Positions 1 to 8,321 of a stretch of 64,000 bases of DNA are shown here, in pieces. Under the pieces are notes generated by a model. That model searched no databases and had not been told where the DNA came from. It saw only the letters and a list, made by a program, of their open reading frames with translations. Within the stretch, counting starts at the first letter, position 1, and every line of letters begins with the position of its first letter. The stretch comes from Gemmatimonadota bacterium. Lineage in GTDB: Bacteria > Gemmatimonadota > Gemmatimonadetes > Gemmatimonadales > Gemmatimonadaceae. Where the stretch lies: contig DAHUXM010000028.1 of assembly GCA_027307165.1 (NCBI GenBank), positions 62,001 to 126,000 on the forward strand, written 5' to 3'. The position numbers and the translations under genes are program-made.

Positions 1-2
1 AT

Positions 3-197
3 CGCACAAAGGAACAACAGGCACAATTGCCAGCCGCTGATATCGTTGCGCGGCTGGAGCGAATCGAGACGGGAATGGAGTCGATGTCGGCGGAAATCGA
101 GCGCATAGGCGAGGGACAGCGCTTCACCACCAGACTGTTGAACGAGCGCGATCCGCGCATGCTCGAGAACGTGGACGCTGCAACACGGAGAATTTGA
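3..197 (+). CDS. Small coiled-coil protein, C-terminal part (5' end outside window)
   Basis: An open frame enters from the left edge and stops at the TGA at 195-197, giving 64 codons. The visible part is charged and helical. It repeats a block (RLERIE...ERIGEGQRFTTRLL) found almost unchanged in the next gene (RLDRIE...ERIAEGQRFTTKLL), so the two are tandem paralogues separated by one base. By analogy with the complete neighbour, the missing N-terminus probably holds a membrane segment. No function is known to me. The reading frame is supported by the paralogy rather than by a visible start. Confidence 0.7.
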   Translation, partial: RTKEQQAQLPAADIVARLERIETGMESMSAEIERIGEGQRFTTRLLNERDPRMLENVDAATRRI

Positions 198-198
198 A

Positions 199-546
199 AT
201 GGGTCCAGACATAATAGTACCCGTCAGCGGAATGCTGATGATACTCGGCATCGTGCTGGGGATACCACTAGTGCGTAGTTACACGAGACGCGTGGAATCG
301 CGACCGGCACGCGATGCGCTTCCGACGGGCGAGCTGTTCACGCGCCTGGACAGAATCGAGCAGTCCATCGAAGCAATGGCAACAGAGGTCGAACGCATCG
401 CCGAAGGCCAGCGGTTCACCACCAAGCTGCTTTCCGAGGTCCGTGCGAGTGCGCCCGCCGCGCTGGCCGCGCCTGCGCCAGGTACGGCCGCGCCGGCGAT
501 GCAGCCGGACGGAACCGTCCTGTCCGAAGCTGCACGACGGTCCTGA
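199..546 (+). CDS. Small membrane-anchored coiled-coil protein (hypothetical)
   Basis: This 115-residue protein has an N-terminal hydrophobic segment (about residues 5-25), then an Arg-rich boundary, then a charged helical stretch (about 45-80) with heptad-like spacing, and an Ala/Pro-rich tail. It is a paralogue of the truncated gene just before it and shares the ERIxEGQRFTT core. The ATG lies one base after the previous stop and the gene ends six bases before the regulator at 553, so the three are probably cotranscribed. It looks like a single-pass inner-membrane protein with a cytoplasmic coiled coil. A role as partner of the downstream regulator is only a guess from position. Confidence 0.7.
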   Translation: MGPDIIVPVSGMLMILGIVLGIPLVRSYTRRVESRPARDALPTGELFTRLDRIEQSIEAMATEVERIAEGQRFTTKLLSEVRASAPAALAAPAPGTAAPAMQPDGTVLSEAARRS

Positions 547-552
547 CACAGC

Positions 553-3276
553 GTGCAGCGCGTACTGATCGTTGACGACGAGCCGAACATTCGCCGGATG
601 GTCGGCGCGCTTCTCTCCGCTGAAGGATACGAGGTGCGCGAAGCCGCGGACGGTGCTGCCGGAGTAAGAGCGGTCGAGGAGGAGGAGCCGGATGTCGCCT
701 TGATAGATCTCATGATGCCCGGCGGAATGGATGGCATCGCCACCCTTGCAAAGATTCGCGAGCGCTGGTCCGATCTGCCGGTGATCATGATGAGCGGCCG
801 CGCATCGCTGAGCGACGCAGTGCGCGCAACCAAGGTCGGCGCGGTGAACTTCCTGGAGAAACCGCTCGCACCCGAGACCGTTCTCCTCGCACTCGGCTCC
901 GCACTCGAGCTGCGACAGGCTCGGCGCGCGGCACGCGTGCTCCGCGCCGAGCTCGGCCGCACAGGCGAAATGGTGGGATCGAGCAGCGCAATGGTCCGTG
1001 TTCGGGAGCTGACGGCACGCGTCGCACTCAGTGATGCGCGCGTTCTGATCAGCGGTGAGTCCGGAACGGGCAAGGAGCTCGTCGCAGCCGCGATCCACGA
1101 GCACGGACCACGCCGCGATCGTCCGTTCGTGCGTGTGAACTGCGCCGCGATTCCTCGCGACCTCGTGGAGAGTGAGATGTTCGGCCACGAGAAGGGATCG
1201 TTCACCGGCGCCGCCGAGCGCCGCATCGGCAAGTTCGAGCTGGCCGACACGGGAACGTTGTTTCTCGACGAGATCGGTGACCTGAGCATGGAAGCACAGG
1301 CCAAGCTTCTGCGCGCCATCGAGGCGAAGGAGATTCAGCGCGTTGGCGGAAACAAGACCATCAAGGTCGACGTACGTATCATCGCAGCCACCAACCACGA
1401 TCTCGCAAAGGCGGTGGTCGATGGTGAGTTTCGCGAGGATCTCTACTTTCGACTGAACGTCATCCCGATCCACCTGCCGCCGCTGCGCGAGCGAGGCAAC
1501 GACGTGGTCGAGCTGATTCACCATTTTTCGGAGATCCAGCACCAGCGCACCGGCCGCCCCACGCTCACATGGTCGGCCGACGGCGAGGCGCGCATGCGAT
1601 CGTACGCGTGGCCTGGCAATGTGCGTGAGCTGGCGAACATTGTGGAGCGCCTCGCGATCCTCAGCAATGACTCCCACATCAGGACCGGAGACATCGCCGC
1701 GGTGCTGCCCGTCCCGCGTGACACAAACGCCGCAGGCACCGCTGTCTCCGATGATCGCGGTCTGACGGATACGCTGGACGACATGGAGCGGCGCATGATC
1801 GCCGATGCACTGGCGTGGGCGTCAGGAAACGTTGCCGAAGCAGCACGCCGGCTGCAAACCGACCGCGCAAATCTGTATCGGCGCATGAAGCGGCTTGGCA
1901 TGGCTGCGACGGTGCTGGCGCTCTGTTCGCTGTCGTTACTGGCCGCGCTGTCAACTTCACCCAGAACGCTTGCCGCCCAGGGCGTGCCTGCGCGTCCAGA
2001 TACGACGATCAGCGATACCGCGACCGCGTACGATTATCCCAACAACGACGATCGCCCGTACGTCCATCTCGAGCCAAGCCTGTCGTCCGGGAAAACGTAC
2101 AACCGGGTGGAAGGGTTGTCGGTTCTGCTGGGGCCCGCGCTCACGATTGAAACCCCAAAGTTCGCGCTGGACGGGACGGCGTATCTGATCGCGCGTACCG
2201 CGCGCGGCTTCAGCACTGCGGAGCCGGATGGCGGACACGATCTTCGGATCAGAACCCGCTTCGGTCCGGACAAATCGCTTGGACTCGAGGGTCGGCTGTA
2301 CAGCGTCATATCACCTATCGAATCCTGGCAGCTGACGGAGCCGGAGGAGGGTCTCGCGGCGTTTCTCTTTCGACGCGACTACCGCGATTACTACGGCCGT
2401 CATGGCGGGAGTATCAGTACTTCGTGGACGTTCAGCCGAAAGGCCGCGTTCTCCGCCGGCTATGCCCTGGAACGCTGGTCCACGACCGACGAGGAGAATC
2501 CATTCTCACTGTTTCGTCCCACTGCACGGTGGCGGCAGAATCCGGCGGTGGACGAAGGTGTCTTTCATCTTCTGACTTTCAGCGGCACGTTCGATACACG
2601 CAACGACGAGCGAGAACCGAGTGGCGGATGGTACCTCACCGGTACGTTCGAGCACGGCTCGAGCCCATCGGCGATACTTGCGCCGCGGGTTCAGAATCCG
2701 GTTCCTTCCGGCGTTGCATCGCCCCCGCAACCGATCTCATACGGCCGGGTGTTCTTCGATCTGCGCCGTTACAACAGAGTCTCTCCCCGCACGCAGCTGG
2801 ACGGGAGAATCGTCGCTGGCGGCTGGGTCAGCGGCGACGAGCTGCCACTGGAGCGAAAGCTCTCCGTGACAGGGCCGGGGGTTCTGCCCGGTTACGAATT
2901 CCGCGAGACGCTGGATGGACCGGACGTGATGCAGTGCACGGCGCGTGGCATAGTTGCTTCGGCCAATCCCGTAATGTGCGATCGGATCGTACTGGGTCAG
3001 CTCGAGCTGCGGACGCAGCTTGCCTCGCACCCGTTCGACATCTTCAACATACCGGCACTGCGTCTGCGCAGCGTCGGTTTTACAGCGAGCCCCGTCGGGG
3101 TGTTCTTCGTCGACGTCGGCCGCGGCTGGCGCACGACGACGCCATGGCCGTCGAGTTACAAGGCTGACGTCGGTGCAGGACTCGATCTTGGGCTGCTTGG
3201 CGCGTATGTCGCGAAAGCCGTGACCGACGGGGGCGAGCCACTCCGTTTCTTCGTACGCATACGACGCAGATTCTGA
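553..3276 (+). CDS. NtrC-type response regulator fused in frame to an outer-membrane beta-barrel
   Basis: This 907-residue reading frame begins at GTG. Residues 1-110 are a receiver domain with acidic pair D8/D9, phospho-acceptor D52 and K103. Residues 140-380 form a sigma54-type AAA+ domain with Walker A at 168-175 (GESGTGKE) and the sigma54 loop at 215-220 (GSFTGA), and a Fis-type helix-turn-helix ends near residue 449. With no stop codon, the frame runs into a typical signal peptide (from M445 or M450 to about AAQ) and a 430-residue barrel of the D15/surface-antigen type ending in Phe. NtrC proteins normally stop at about residue 450. Two proteins may be made, the barrel starting internally at ATG 1885 or 1900, although I see no clear Shine-Dalgarno there. 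A single base error would not by itself create an in-frame join. Confidence 0.85.
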   Translation: MQRVLIVDDEPNIRRMVGALLSAEGYEVREAADGAAGVRAVEEEEPDVALIDLMMPGGMDGIATLAKIRERWSDLPVIMMSGRASLSDAVRATKVGAVNFLEKPLAPETVLLALGSALELRQARRAARVLRAELGRTGEMVGSSSAMVRVRELTARVALSDARVLISGESGTGKELVAAAIHEHGPRRDRPFVRVNCAAIPRDLVESEMFGHEKGSFTGAAERRIGKFELADTGTLFLDEIGDLSMEAQAKLLRAIEAKEIQRVGGNKTIKVDVRIIAATNHDLAKAVVDGEFREDLYFRLNVIPIHLPPLRERGNDVVELIHHFSEIQHQRTGRPTLTWSADGEARMRSYAWPGNVRELANIVERLAILSNDSHIRTGDIAAVLPVPRDTNAAGTAVSDDRGLTDTLDDMERRMIADALAWASGNVAEAARRLQTDRANLYRRMKRLGMAATVLALCSLSLLAALSTSPRTLAAQGVPARPDTTISDTATAYDYPNNDDRPYVHLEPSLSSGKTYNRVEGLSVLLGPALTIETPKFALDGTAYLIARTARGFSTAEPDGGHDLRIRTRFGPDKSLGLEGRLYSVISPIESWQLTEPEEGLAAFLFRRDYRDYYGRHGGSISTSWTFSRKAAFSAGYALERWSTTDEENPFSLFRPTARWRQNPAVDEGVFHLLTFSGTFDTRNDEREPSGGWYLTGTFEHGSSPSAILAPRVQNPVPSGVASPPQPISYGRVFFDLRRYNRVSPRTQLDGRIVAGGWVSGDELPLERKLSVTGPGVLPGYEFRETLDGPDVMQCTARGIVASANPVMCDRIVLGQLELRTQLASHPFDIFNIPALRLRSVGFTASPVGVFFVDVGRGWRTTTPWPSSYKADVGAGLDLGLLGAYVAKAVTDGGEPLRFFVRIRRRF

Positions 3277-3278
3277 TT

Positions 3279-3917
3279 GTGCGCTGGCTCGCGATCACCG
3301 TACTTGCGACGTGTGCCTTCGCCGGCGTCGGCACGGCGCAATCGGCGCGCGTCGACATCGTGCTTCCGGCGCGATCCGATCTCGCGACGCAACCGCCTGC
3401 AGTGCGAACGACCGGCGTTCTCGCAGCTGGCAGAACCGCCGAGCTGATAAGGAACGGCTTTCCGGCGCGCCTGCATTACAAGCTCGAACGCTGGGCGGCA
3501 GGGACGTTCGTGAATGACGTGAAGGCGACTGCCGAATGGGAGATGATCGCGCAGTACGATCCACTCGCCAAGACGTACAAGCTGATTCGCGCAACAACGA
3601 AAAATGCGGTAGTGGTGGGCGAATACACGGAGCTGAGTGACGCAGATGCAAAGCTGGCCGAGCCCTTCCCCGCTCCGATCTCGCCGCCGCGGCCGGGCGA
3701 GAAGAGTTACTACTCGCTGACCCTCAACGTCGAGGCGATGTCACTGGGCGACCTCGACGAAGTGCAGCGATGGCTGCGTGGTGAGCTGCGGCCAGCAGTA
3801 CGGGGGCACCGCAACCCTGGAACCGTGGTGAGCTCCGGTGTGAGAACGCTCGTCGTCCGGATCCTGGGCGGCGAGCGCATCGTGTATCAGGCGAGCACGG
3901 GCGTGTTCAAGCCCTGA
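3279..3917 (+). CDS. Exported protein, DUF4390-like
   Basis: A 212-residue protein starting at GTG two bases after the barrel gene's stop. Residues 1-20 form a signal peptide ending near GTAQ, so it is periplasmic or otherwise exported. The central pattern (NGFPARLHYKLERW, then WEMIAQYDPLAKTY) resembles DUF4390 proteins, which in Proteobacteria sit next to NtrY/NtrX two-component genes. Here it follows an NtrC-type regulator, which agrees. Its biochemical role is unknown. Its 3' end overlaps the convergent glycerate kinase gene by 11 bases. The family call is from memory of the pattern and is moderate. Confidence 0.7.
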   Translation: MRWLAITVLATCAFAGVGTAQSARVDIVLPARSDLATQPPAVRTTGVLAAGRTAELIRNGFPARLHYKLERWAAGTFVNDVKATAEWEMIAQYDPLAKTYKLIRATTKNAVVVGEYTELSDADAKLAEPFPAPISPPRPGEKSYYSLTLNVEAMSLGDLDEVQRWLRGELRPAVRGHRNPGTVVSSGVRTLVVRILGGERIVYQASTGVFKP

Positions 3918-5193
3918 GGGCCCCGTTCGACACGGCGAGCGCGACGATGATGTCCATGACGTTCGTACCGGTCGGCCCGGTTCGCACGAGCGCACCGATC
4001 GATTTCCAGAATGTGTGAGTGTCGTTTGCCGCCAGCGTGGCGCGTGCGTCCCGCCCATGCGCGCGCGCCTTGGTGATCGAATCGCCGTCGGCGACGGCGC
4101 CGGCAGCGTCCGTCGGCCCATCGATCCCGTCCGTTCCCAGTGATACGACGGCCATGCCGGGAACGCCGTCCATTGCGATCGCAGCACCCAGCACGAGCTC
4201 CTGATTGCGTCCACCGACCCCGTTTCCACGGACGGTGACTGTCGTCTCGCCGGCATAGATCAAAGCAACCTTGCCGCCGACACGCATGCATTCATCGCGC
4301 GCCGCCTTGACGATCTCCATTCCTGCGAGATTCGCCTCGCCCGTGAGTGACGTCGTGACGATCCGTGCCGCATAGCCGAGCGCCTGCGCCTGTGCGCGTG
4401 CAGCCTCGGCGGCGGTGACGTTGCTGCCGATCACGTAACTCTCGGCGCGCCCGAGGCGCGGGTCGTCCGGCTTGGGCGATTCGTCGGTTCCCCCCTCCAG
4501 GTGAGAACGTATCGATGCGGGCAGCCGATCCCATACACCACGCGATCGGCACACCGCGATCGCATCGGCGACAGTCGTTGGATCCGCGACCGTCGGACCT
4601 GACGCGATGGTGGCGAGCGAGTCGCCAACGACGTCCGACAACACGAACGCAACGACGCGCGCCGGAAATGCTATCGCAGCGAGACGGCCGCCCTTGAGCT
4701 GGTCGAGGTGCTTTCGGACACAGTTCAACTCCTCGATCGTCGCGCCCGCGCGGAGCAGCAGCGTCGTGGCACTCGCGATGTCGTCGACGGACAGCCCCGG
4801 AGCCGGAAGTGTCGTCAACGCAGACGCGCCGCCGGAGACGAGGCACAGGAGCGTTTCATCCGCTCTCAACGACTCGGCGACTCCGAGAATCATTCGCGCG
4901 CCCTGGGCGCCGCGCTCGTTCGGTATTGGATGCCCACCGACCAGACAGGTCGTGCCGGCCACGTCGATTCTTACGGGATCAGGCGAGATGACCACGCCGC
5001 GGCGGACAGACTGGCCGAGGACGCTCAAAGCCGTTGAAGCCATCGCTCCAGCGGCCTTTCCAGTGGCGACGAGCGAGACATCGCCGACTATGCGGTGGCG
5101 GCCCAGCGCGCGTCGCACGAGATCGCCCGGGTCGACTGCTGCAATCCCTGCGAGCGCGCAGGTAACCGCGTCCCTGCGAATCGCCTCGCTCAT
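3907..5193 (-). CDS. Glycerate 2-kinase (MOFRL/DUF4147 family)
   Basis: A 428-residue cytoplasmic enzyme expected to phosphorylate D-glycerate to 2-phosphoglycerate with ATP. Family features include the N-terminal GKAAGAM segment, GGHPIP, the glycine/serine-rich LVSGGASAL, RKHLDQLKGGRLA, the LSDVVGDSLATIASGPT block and a C-terminal GGRNQELVL with SLGTDGIDGPTDAAGA. Length matches the family (about 420-450). It lies eight bases downstream of a hydroxypyruvate/glyoxylate reductase gene, which makes its substrate, and closes a three-gene operon. It converges on the DUF4390-like gene with an 11-base overlap. Confidence 0.93.
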   Translation of the reverse strand: MSEAIRRDAVTCALAGIAAVDPGDLVRRALGRHRIVGDVSLVATGKAAGAMASTALSVLGQSVRRGVVISPDPVRIDVAGTTCLVGGHPIPNERGAQGARMILGVAESLRADETLLCLVSGGASALTTLPAPGLSVDDIASATTLLLRAGATIEELNCVRKHLDQLKGGRLAAIAFPARVVAFVLSDVVGDSLATIASGPTVADPTTVADAIAVCRSRGVWDRLPASIRSHLEGGTDESPKPDDPRLGRAESYVIGSNVTAAEAARAQAQALGYAARIVTTSLTGEANLAGMEIVKAARDECMRVGGKVALIYAGETTVTVRGNGVGGRNQELVLGAAIAMDGVPGMAVVSLGTDGIDGPTDAAGAVADGDSITKARAHGRDARATLAANDTHTFWKSIGALVRTGPTGTNVMDIIVALAVSNGALRA

Positions 5194-5200
5194 GGATGCG

Positions 5201-6256
5201 TCAAGCGCTCGCGGCGCTTCTCCTCGCGACGTATGCGGCGGAATCGTAAACTTCCGGATTCACGACGTTCGGCGCGCGCTCGCCTTTCAGGTGCGCGACG
5301 GCGTTGGTGGCTGCCATCGTCGCCATTCTGTCACGTGTGTCCTGACTTCCGCTTGCGATGTGCGGGACCAGAATCGCATTCCGACACTCGGCGAGCCCGG
5401 CCACCATCAGCGGCTCGTTTTCAAAGACATCGAGCGCCGCACCCGCGATTGTACCGTCGCGCAGCGCTCTGACCAGCGCCGCCTCGTCCACCACCGGTCC
5501 ACGAGAGACGTTTATCAGATAGGCGGTCTTCTTCATCATGCCCAGTTGGCGCTCGCTGATCATGTGGCGCGTTTCCGCTGTGAGCAGCGGATGCAGCGAT
5601 ACGAAATCACTCTCGCGCAGCAGCTCTTCGAGCGACGCCGAGCGTACGTGTCGCGACGGGTCCGCTGCGTCGGCTGCGATTGCGGCTGGGTTGTGAGGGT
5701 CGTAGGCAAGGATGTCCATGTCGAATCCGATTGCGCGTCGCGCTACGGCTGCGCCGATGCGTCCGTAGCCGATAATGCCGAGCACCTTGCGCTTGCCCGT
5801 GCCGCCTGGACTGACGTCGCCACCAAGGAACAGATTCGGCCCCCACAGCTTGTAGCGGCCGGCAACCATGTATTCGTGAGCCTCGACGATTCGACGCGCG
5901 ATACCCAGTATCAGTGCCCACGTCAGGTCGGCAGTGGTATCCGTCAGCACACCCGGCGTATTCGACACCGGGATTCCAAGCTCGGTCGCGGCAACGACGT
6001 CGATGTTGTTGAATCCAACTGCGTAATTCGCGACGCCAAGCAATCGCGGATTTGCATTCAGCACGTCGCGCGTGATCGGCTCGGTGAGCAACGAAAGCAG
6101 CACGTCGGCGTTGCGTACGCCGGCGAGAAGCTCTGCCGGAGTGAGCCCCTTCTCCTCGTCAGACTGGCCCACCGTGACCGTGGCGCCCGCCTGACGCAGG
6201 ATCGGAATTGCAACATCCGGGATCCTGCGAGTCATGAAAACGTTTCTTTCTTTCAT
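5201..6256 (-). CDS. D-glycerate dehydrogenase (hydroxypyruvate/glyoxylate reductase)
   Basis: An NAD(P)-dependent 2-hydroxyacid dehydrogenase of about 351 residues, reducing hydroxypyruvate or glyoxylate to D-glycerate or glycolate. The nucleotide fold has GYGRIG, the catalytic Arg lies in NVSRGPVVDE, the Glu in DVFENEP, and the His in LVPHIASGS. The ATG at 6256 starts MKERNVFMTRRIPD, which matches the usual beginning of glyoxylate reductases. The frame is open further upstream but that extension overlaps the aminotransferase and looks non-coding; ATG 6235 is another possible start. It lies between an aminotransferase and a glycerate kinase, so hydroxypyruvate from serine is a likely substrate. 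Confidence 0.92.
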   Translation of the reverse strand: MKERNVFMTRRIPDVAIPILRQAGATVTVGQSDEEKGLTPAELLAGVRNADVLLSLLTEPITRDVLNANPRLLGVANYAVGFNNIDVVAATELGIPVSNTPGVLTDTTADLTWALILGIARRIVEAHEYMVAGRYKLWGPNLFLGGDVSPGGTGKRKVLGIIGYGRIGAAVARRAIGFDMDILAYDPHNPAAIAADAADPSRHVRSASLEELLRESDFVSLHPLLTAETRHMISERQLGMMKKTAYLINVSRGPVVDEAALVRALRDGTIAGAALDVFENEPLMVAGLAECRNAILVPHIASGSQDTRDRMATMAATNAVAHLKGERAPNVVNPEVYDSAAYVARRSAASA

Positions 6257-6284
6257 CGTGCTACGGTTTGAGTGATGGAACCGA

Positions 6285-7583
6285 TCAGCTGTACAGCTTT
6301 TCCTCATCAATGAAGCGTGCGAAGGCTTTCGGATCCCGGGAGGCCTGTCTGATTCTCTCGACACCTTCCTTCAACCGCTCGAGGCTGGTCGCGATGGAGA
6401 GACGCAGGAAGTGCTGGCCGTCCGCGCCGATCTTACCGAAGGAGTTGCGATCCATCGTCGCGACGCCGTAGCTGTACAGCAAGTACATCTGCAACATTGC
6501 CGATGGCGCAGTGCGAGCGCGTCGCCCGGCAGGGAGCGCCTCGTACGCGTCGATGATTCCGAGCTGCTCGCACAGTCCCGAAACGTTGGGGAAGACGTAG
6601 AACGCGCCCTTGGGGTTCTGGCATCGCAGTCCGGGCATTGCGTTCAGGGTGGGAACGATCCAGTCGCGACGTTCCTGAAACGCGGCGACCATCTTCGCAA
6701 TTCCGGGCGCCGATTCCGGACTCGTCAACGCAACTCGGCCCGCTTCCTGAACGAATGGCGGAACGCACGAGACGGTGTTGATCGTCAGTTGCTTGAAGAC
6801 CGCAGCTTCAGCGGCAGTCGGAAGAACGCAGTAGCCGAGTCGCCAACCCGTCATTGCGTATCCCTTGGAATGTCCGGAGGCGATGATGGTGCGATCTTCC
6901 ATTCCCTCTTCCACGGCGATGCTGTGATGCGTCGCCCCGTCGAAGATGCACTGCTCGTAGATCTCATCCGAATACACGCGAACGTCGCGCGGCGCGCGCT
7001 CACGAATCACGCGCGCGATGGATTCCAGCTCATCCTTCGAGAGCACACCGCCAGTCGGGTTGGAAGGCGAGCACAGGAAGATGAGACGCGTGCGCGGCGT
7101 GATGAGTGCGGCGAGATCGTCCGCAGTGAACGTGAATCCCGACTCCTCGCGCAGATGCAGCGGTACCGGCGTTGCACCCGCGTACGTGATCCAGGATTCG
7201 TAGATCGGATAGCCCGGACTCGGATATATCACCTCGTCACCGGGGTTCACGTACGATTGAACGGCGAAGCTGATACCAGGCTTGCCTCCCGTCGTAACGA
7301 CGACACGATCCGGCATCACGTGCAGGTCACGGGTTCCCAGCAGGTGACTGCAGATCGCCTCTCGCAGACCGATTATCCCTTGCGGATCGCAGTAATGCGA
7401 GTTGCCGCGTCTGATCTCGGCAATCGCCGCTTCGTTGATGTGAGGGGCACTGTCGAAATCAGGCTCACCAATGTTGAGCTTGACCACATCGATGCCGCGT
7501 CCAGCGACTTTGGCGATGTCAGCGCCTACGCTGAAGGCGTTCTCGGTGCCAAGCGTTGCAATCCGATCAGCGAAATGAGTCAT
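6285..7583 (-). CDS. Class I/II PLP-dependent aminotransferase
   Basis: A fold-type I aminotransferase of about 432 residues. It shows NIGEPDF near the N-terminus, SPSNPTGG, the YSDEIYE aspartate/tyrosine pair that holds the cofactor, the PLP lysine in SGHSKGYAMTGWRLGY, and a C-terminal FLRLSIA arginine for the substrate carboxylate. I take ATG 7583 (MTHFADRI) because the upstream extension is Arg-rich and unlike the family. It is the first gene of an operon with a hydroxypyruvate reductase and a glycerate kinase, which suggests it makes hydroxypyruvate or glyoxylate acceptors from amino acids. Aspartate or alanine specificity is equally possible from sequence alone. Confidence 0.88.
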   Translation of the reverse strand: MTHFADRIATLGTENAFSVGADIAKVAGRGIDVVKLNIGEPDFDSAPHINEAAIAEIRRGNSHYCDPQGIIGLREAICSHLLGTRDLHVMPDRVVVTTGGKPGISFAVQSYVNPGDEVIYPSPGYPIYESWITYAGATPVPLHLREESGFTFTADDLAALITPRTRLIFLCSPSNPTGGVLSKDELESIARVIRERAPRDVRVYSDEIYEQCIFDGATHHSIAVEEGMEDRTIIASGHSKGYAMTGWRLGYCVLPTAAEAAVFKQLTINTVSCVPPFVQEAGRVALTSPESAPGIAKMVAAFQERRDWIVPTLNAMPGLRCQNPKGAFYVFPNVSGLCEQLGIIDAYEALPAGRRARTAPSAMLQMYLLYSYGVATMDRNSFGKIGADGQHFLRLSIATSLERLKEGVERIRQASRDPKAFARFIDEEKLYS

Positions 7584-7660
7584 TGCAATGTTTGCATGTA
7601 TGCCGGGCGCGCCGGAGCGCGCTCGAAGGGGTGGATCACCATGGTCGATCAGCAACGCCC

Positions 7661-8239
7661 TCAGCTGGCAGCGAGCGTCGAGTCGATCGATCTCAGGTCA
7701 TCGAGCGTTGCGCGTCCGTAGAAGATCTCGATGTACTTGGACTGCGCCGGCGTAAGACGACGCACCGCCCATGCCAACTGAACGAAATGCGGCTCGAACG
7801 GCGCGGAGAGTGGATGCATCCCGATCTCACTCGGCAGGTGATTCGCCTTGCGCGTGTTGCACGGGCTGCACGCCGTGACGACGTTGGTCCATACATTCAG
7901 CCCCCCACGCGATAACGGGATCAGATGATCGCGAGTGAGCGATTCGCGTCCCTTGAGTGCGGACTGCTTGCGGCCGCAGAACTGACAGGTGTAGCGATCG
8001 CGCGCGAAAAGGAACGTGTTCGTCACCTGGCGGCGGAACTTGCGCGGCACGTGGATGAAACGCGTGAGGCGGATCACAGCCGGGTGCGGAATCGAGAGGC
8101 GTTCGGATCGGATCAGCTTGTCCGCATCCGTCTCCACAATCTCCGCCTTCCCATCGAGCAGGAGTCGGAGCGCACGACGTACCGGAACCATCGTCAGAGG
8201 TTCGAACGAAGCGTTGAGAGCAAGACAGCCGGCGCTCAT
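7661..8239 (-). CDS. HNH endonuclease-family protein
   Basis: A 192-residue protein with a zinc-bound HNH core: CQFCGRK, then LTRDHLIPLSRGG, WTNVVTACSPCNTRK. The two CxxC pairs bind zinc and the central His of DHL is the catalytic base in the family. The N-terminus (LNASFEPL...VRRALRLLLDGKAEIVE) is typical of stand-alone chromosomal HNH proteins common in many phyla, whose role is poorly defined. They are probably housekeeping nucleases rather than restriction enzymes. The start ATG 8239 has a good Shine-Dalgarno (AGGGAG, about three bases upstream). A hairpin at 8280-8308 separates it from ilvE. Confidence 0.85.
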   Translation of the reverse strand: MSAGCLALNASFEPLTMVPVRRALRLLLDGKAEIVETDADKLIRSERLSIPHPAVIRLTRFIHVPRKFRRQVTNTFLFARDRYTCQFCGRKQSALKGRESLTRDHLIPLSRGGLNVWTNVVTACSPCNTRKANHLPSEIGMHPLSAPFEPHFVQLAWAVRRLTPAQSKYIEIFYGRATLDDLRSIDSTLAAS

Positions 8240-8279
8240 AATCTCCCTGTCGCGGTTAGCGACAACCCACGTTGCTGCA

Positions 8280-8308
8280 CGGGGCGAGGACTGTACATCC
8301 TCGCCCCG
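8280..8308 (-). terminator. Hairpin after ilvE
   Basis: An 11-bp perfect stem (CGGGGCGAGGA with TCCTCGCCCCG) closes a 7-base loop, 13 bases after the branched-chain aminotransferase stop. No T-run follows, so termination may be weak or Rho-assisted. The stem separates ilvE from the HNH gene, which has its own strong ribosome site. Confidence 0.6.
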
Positions 8309-8321
8309 CGCGAATTCATGG

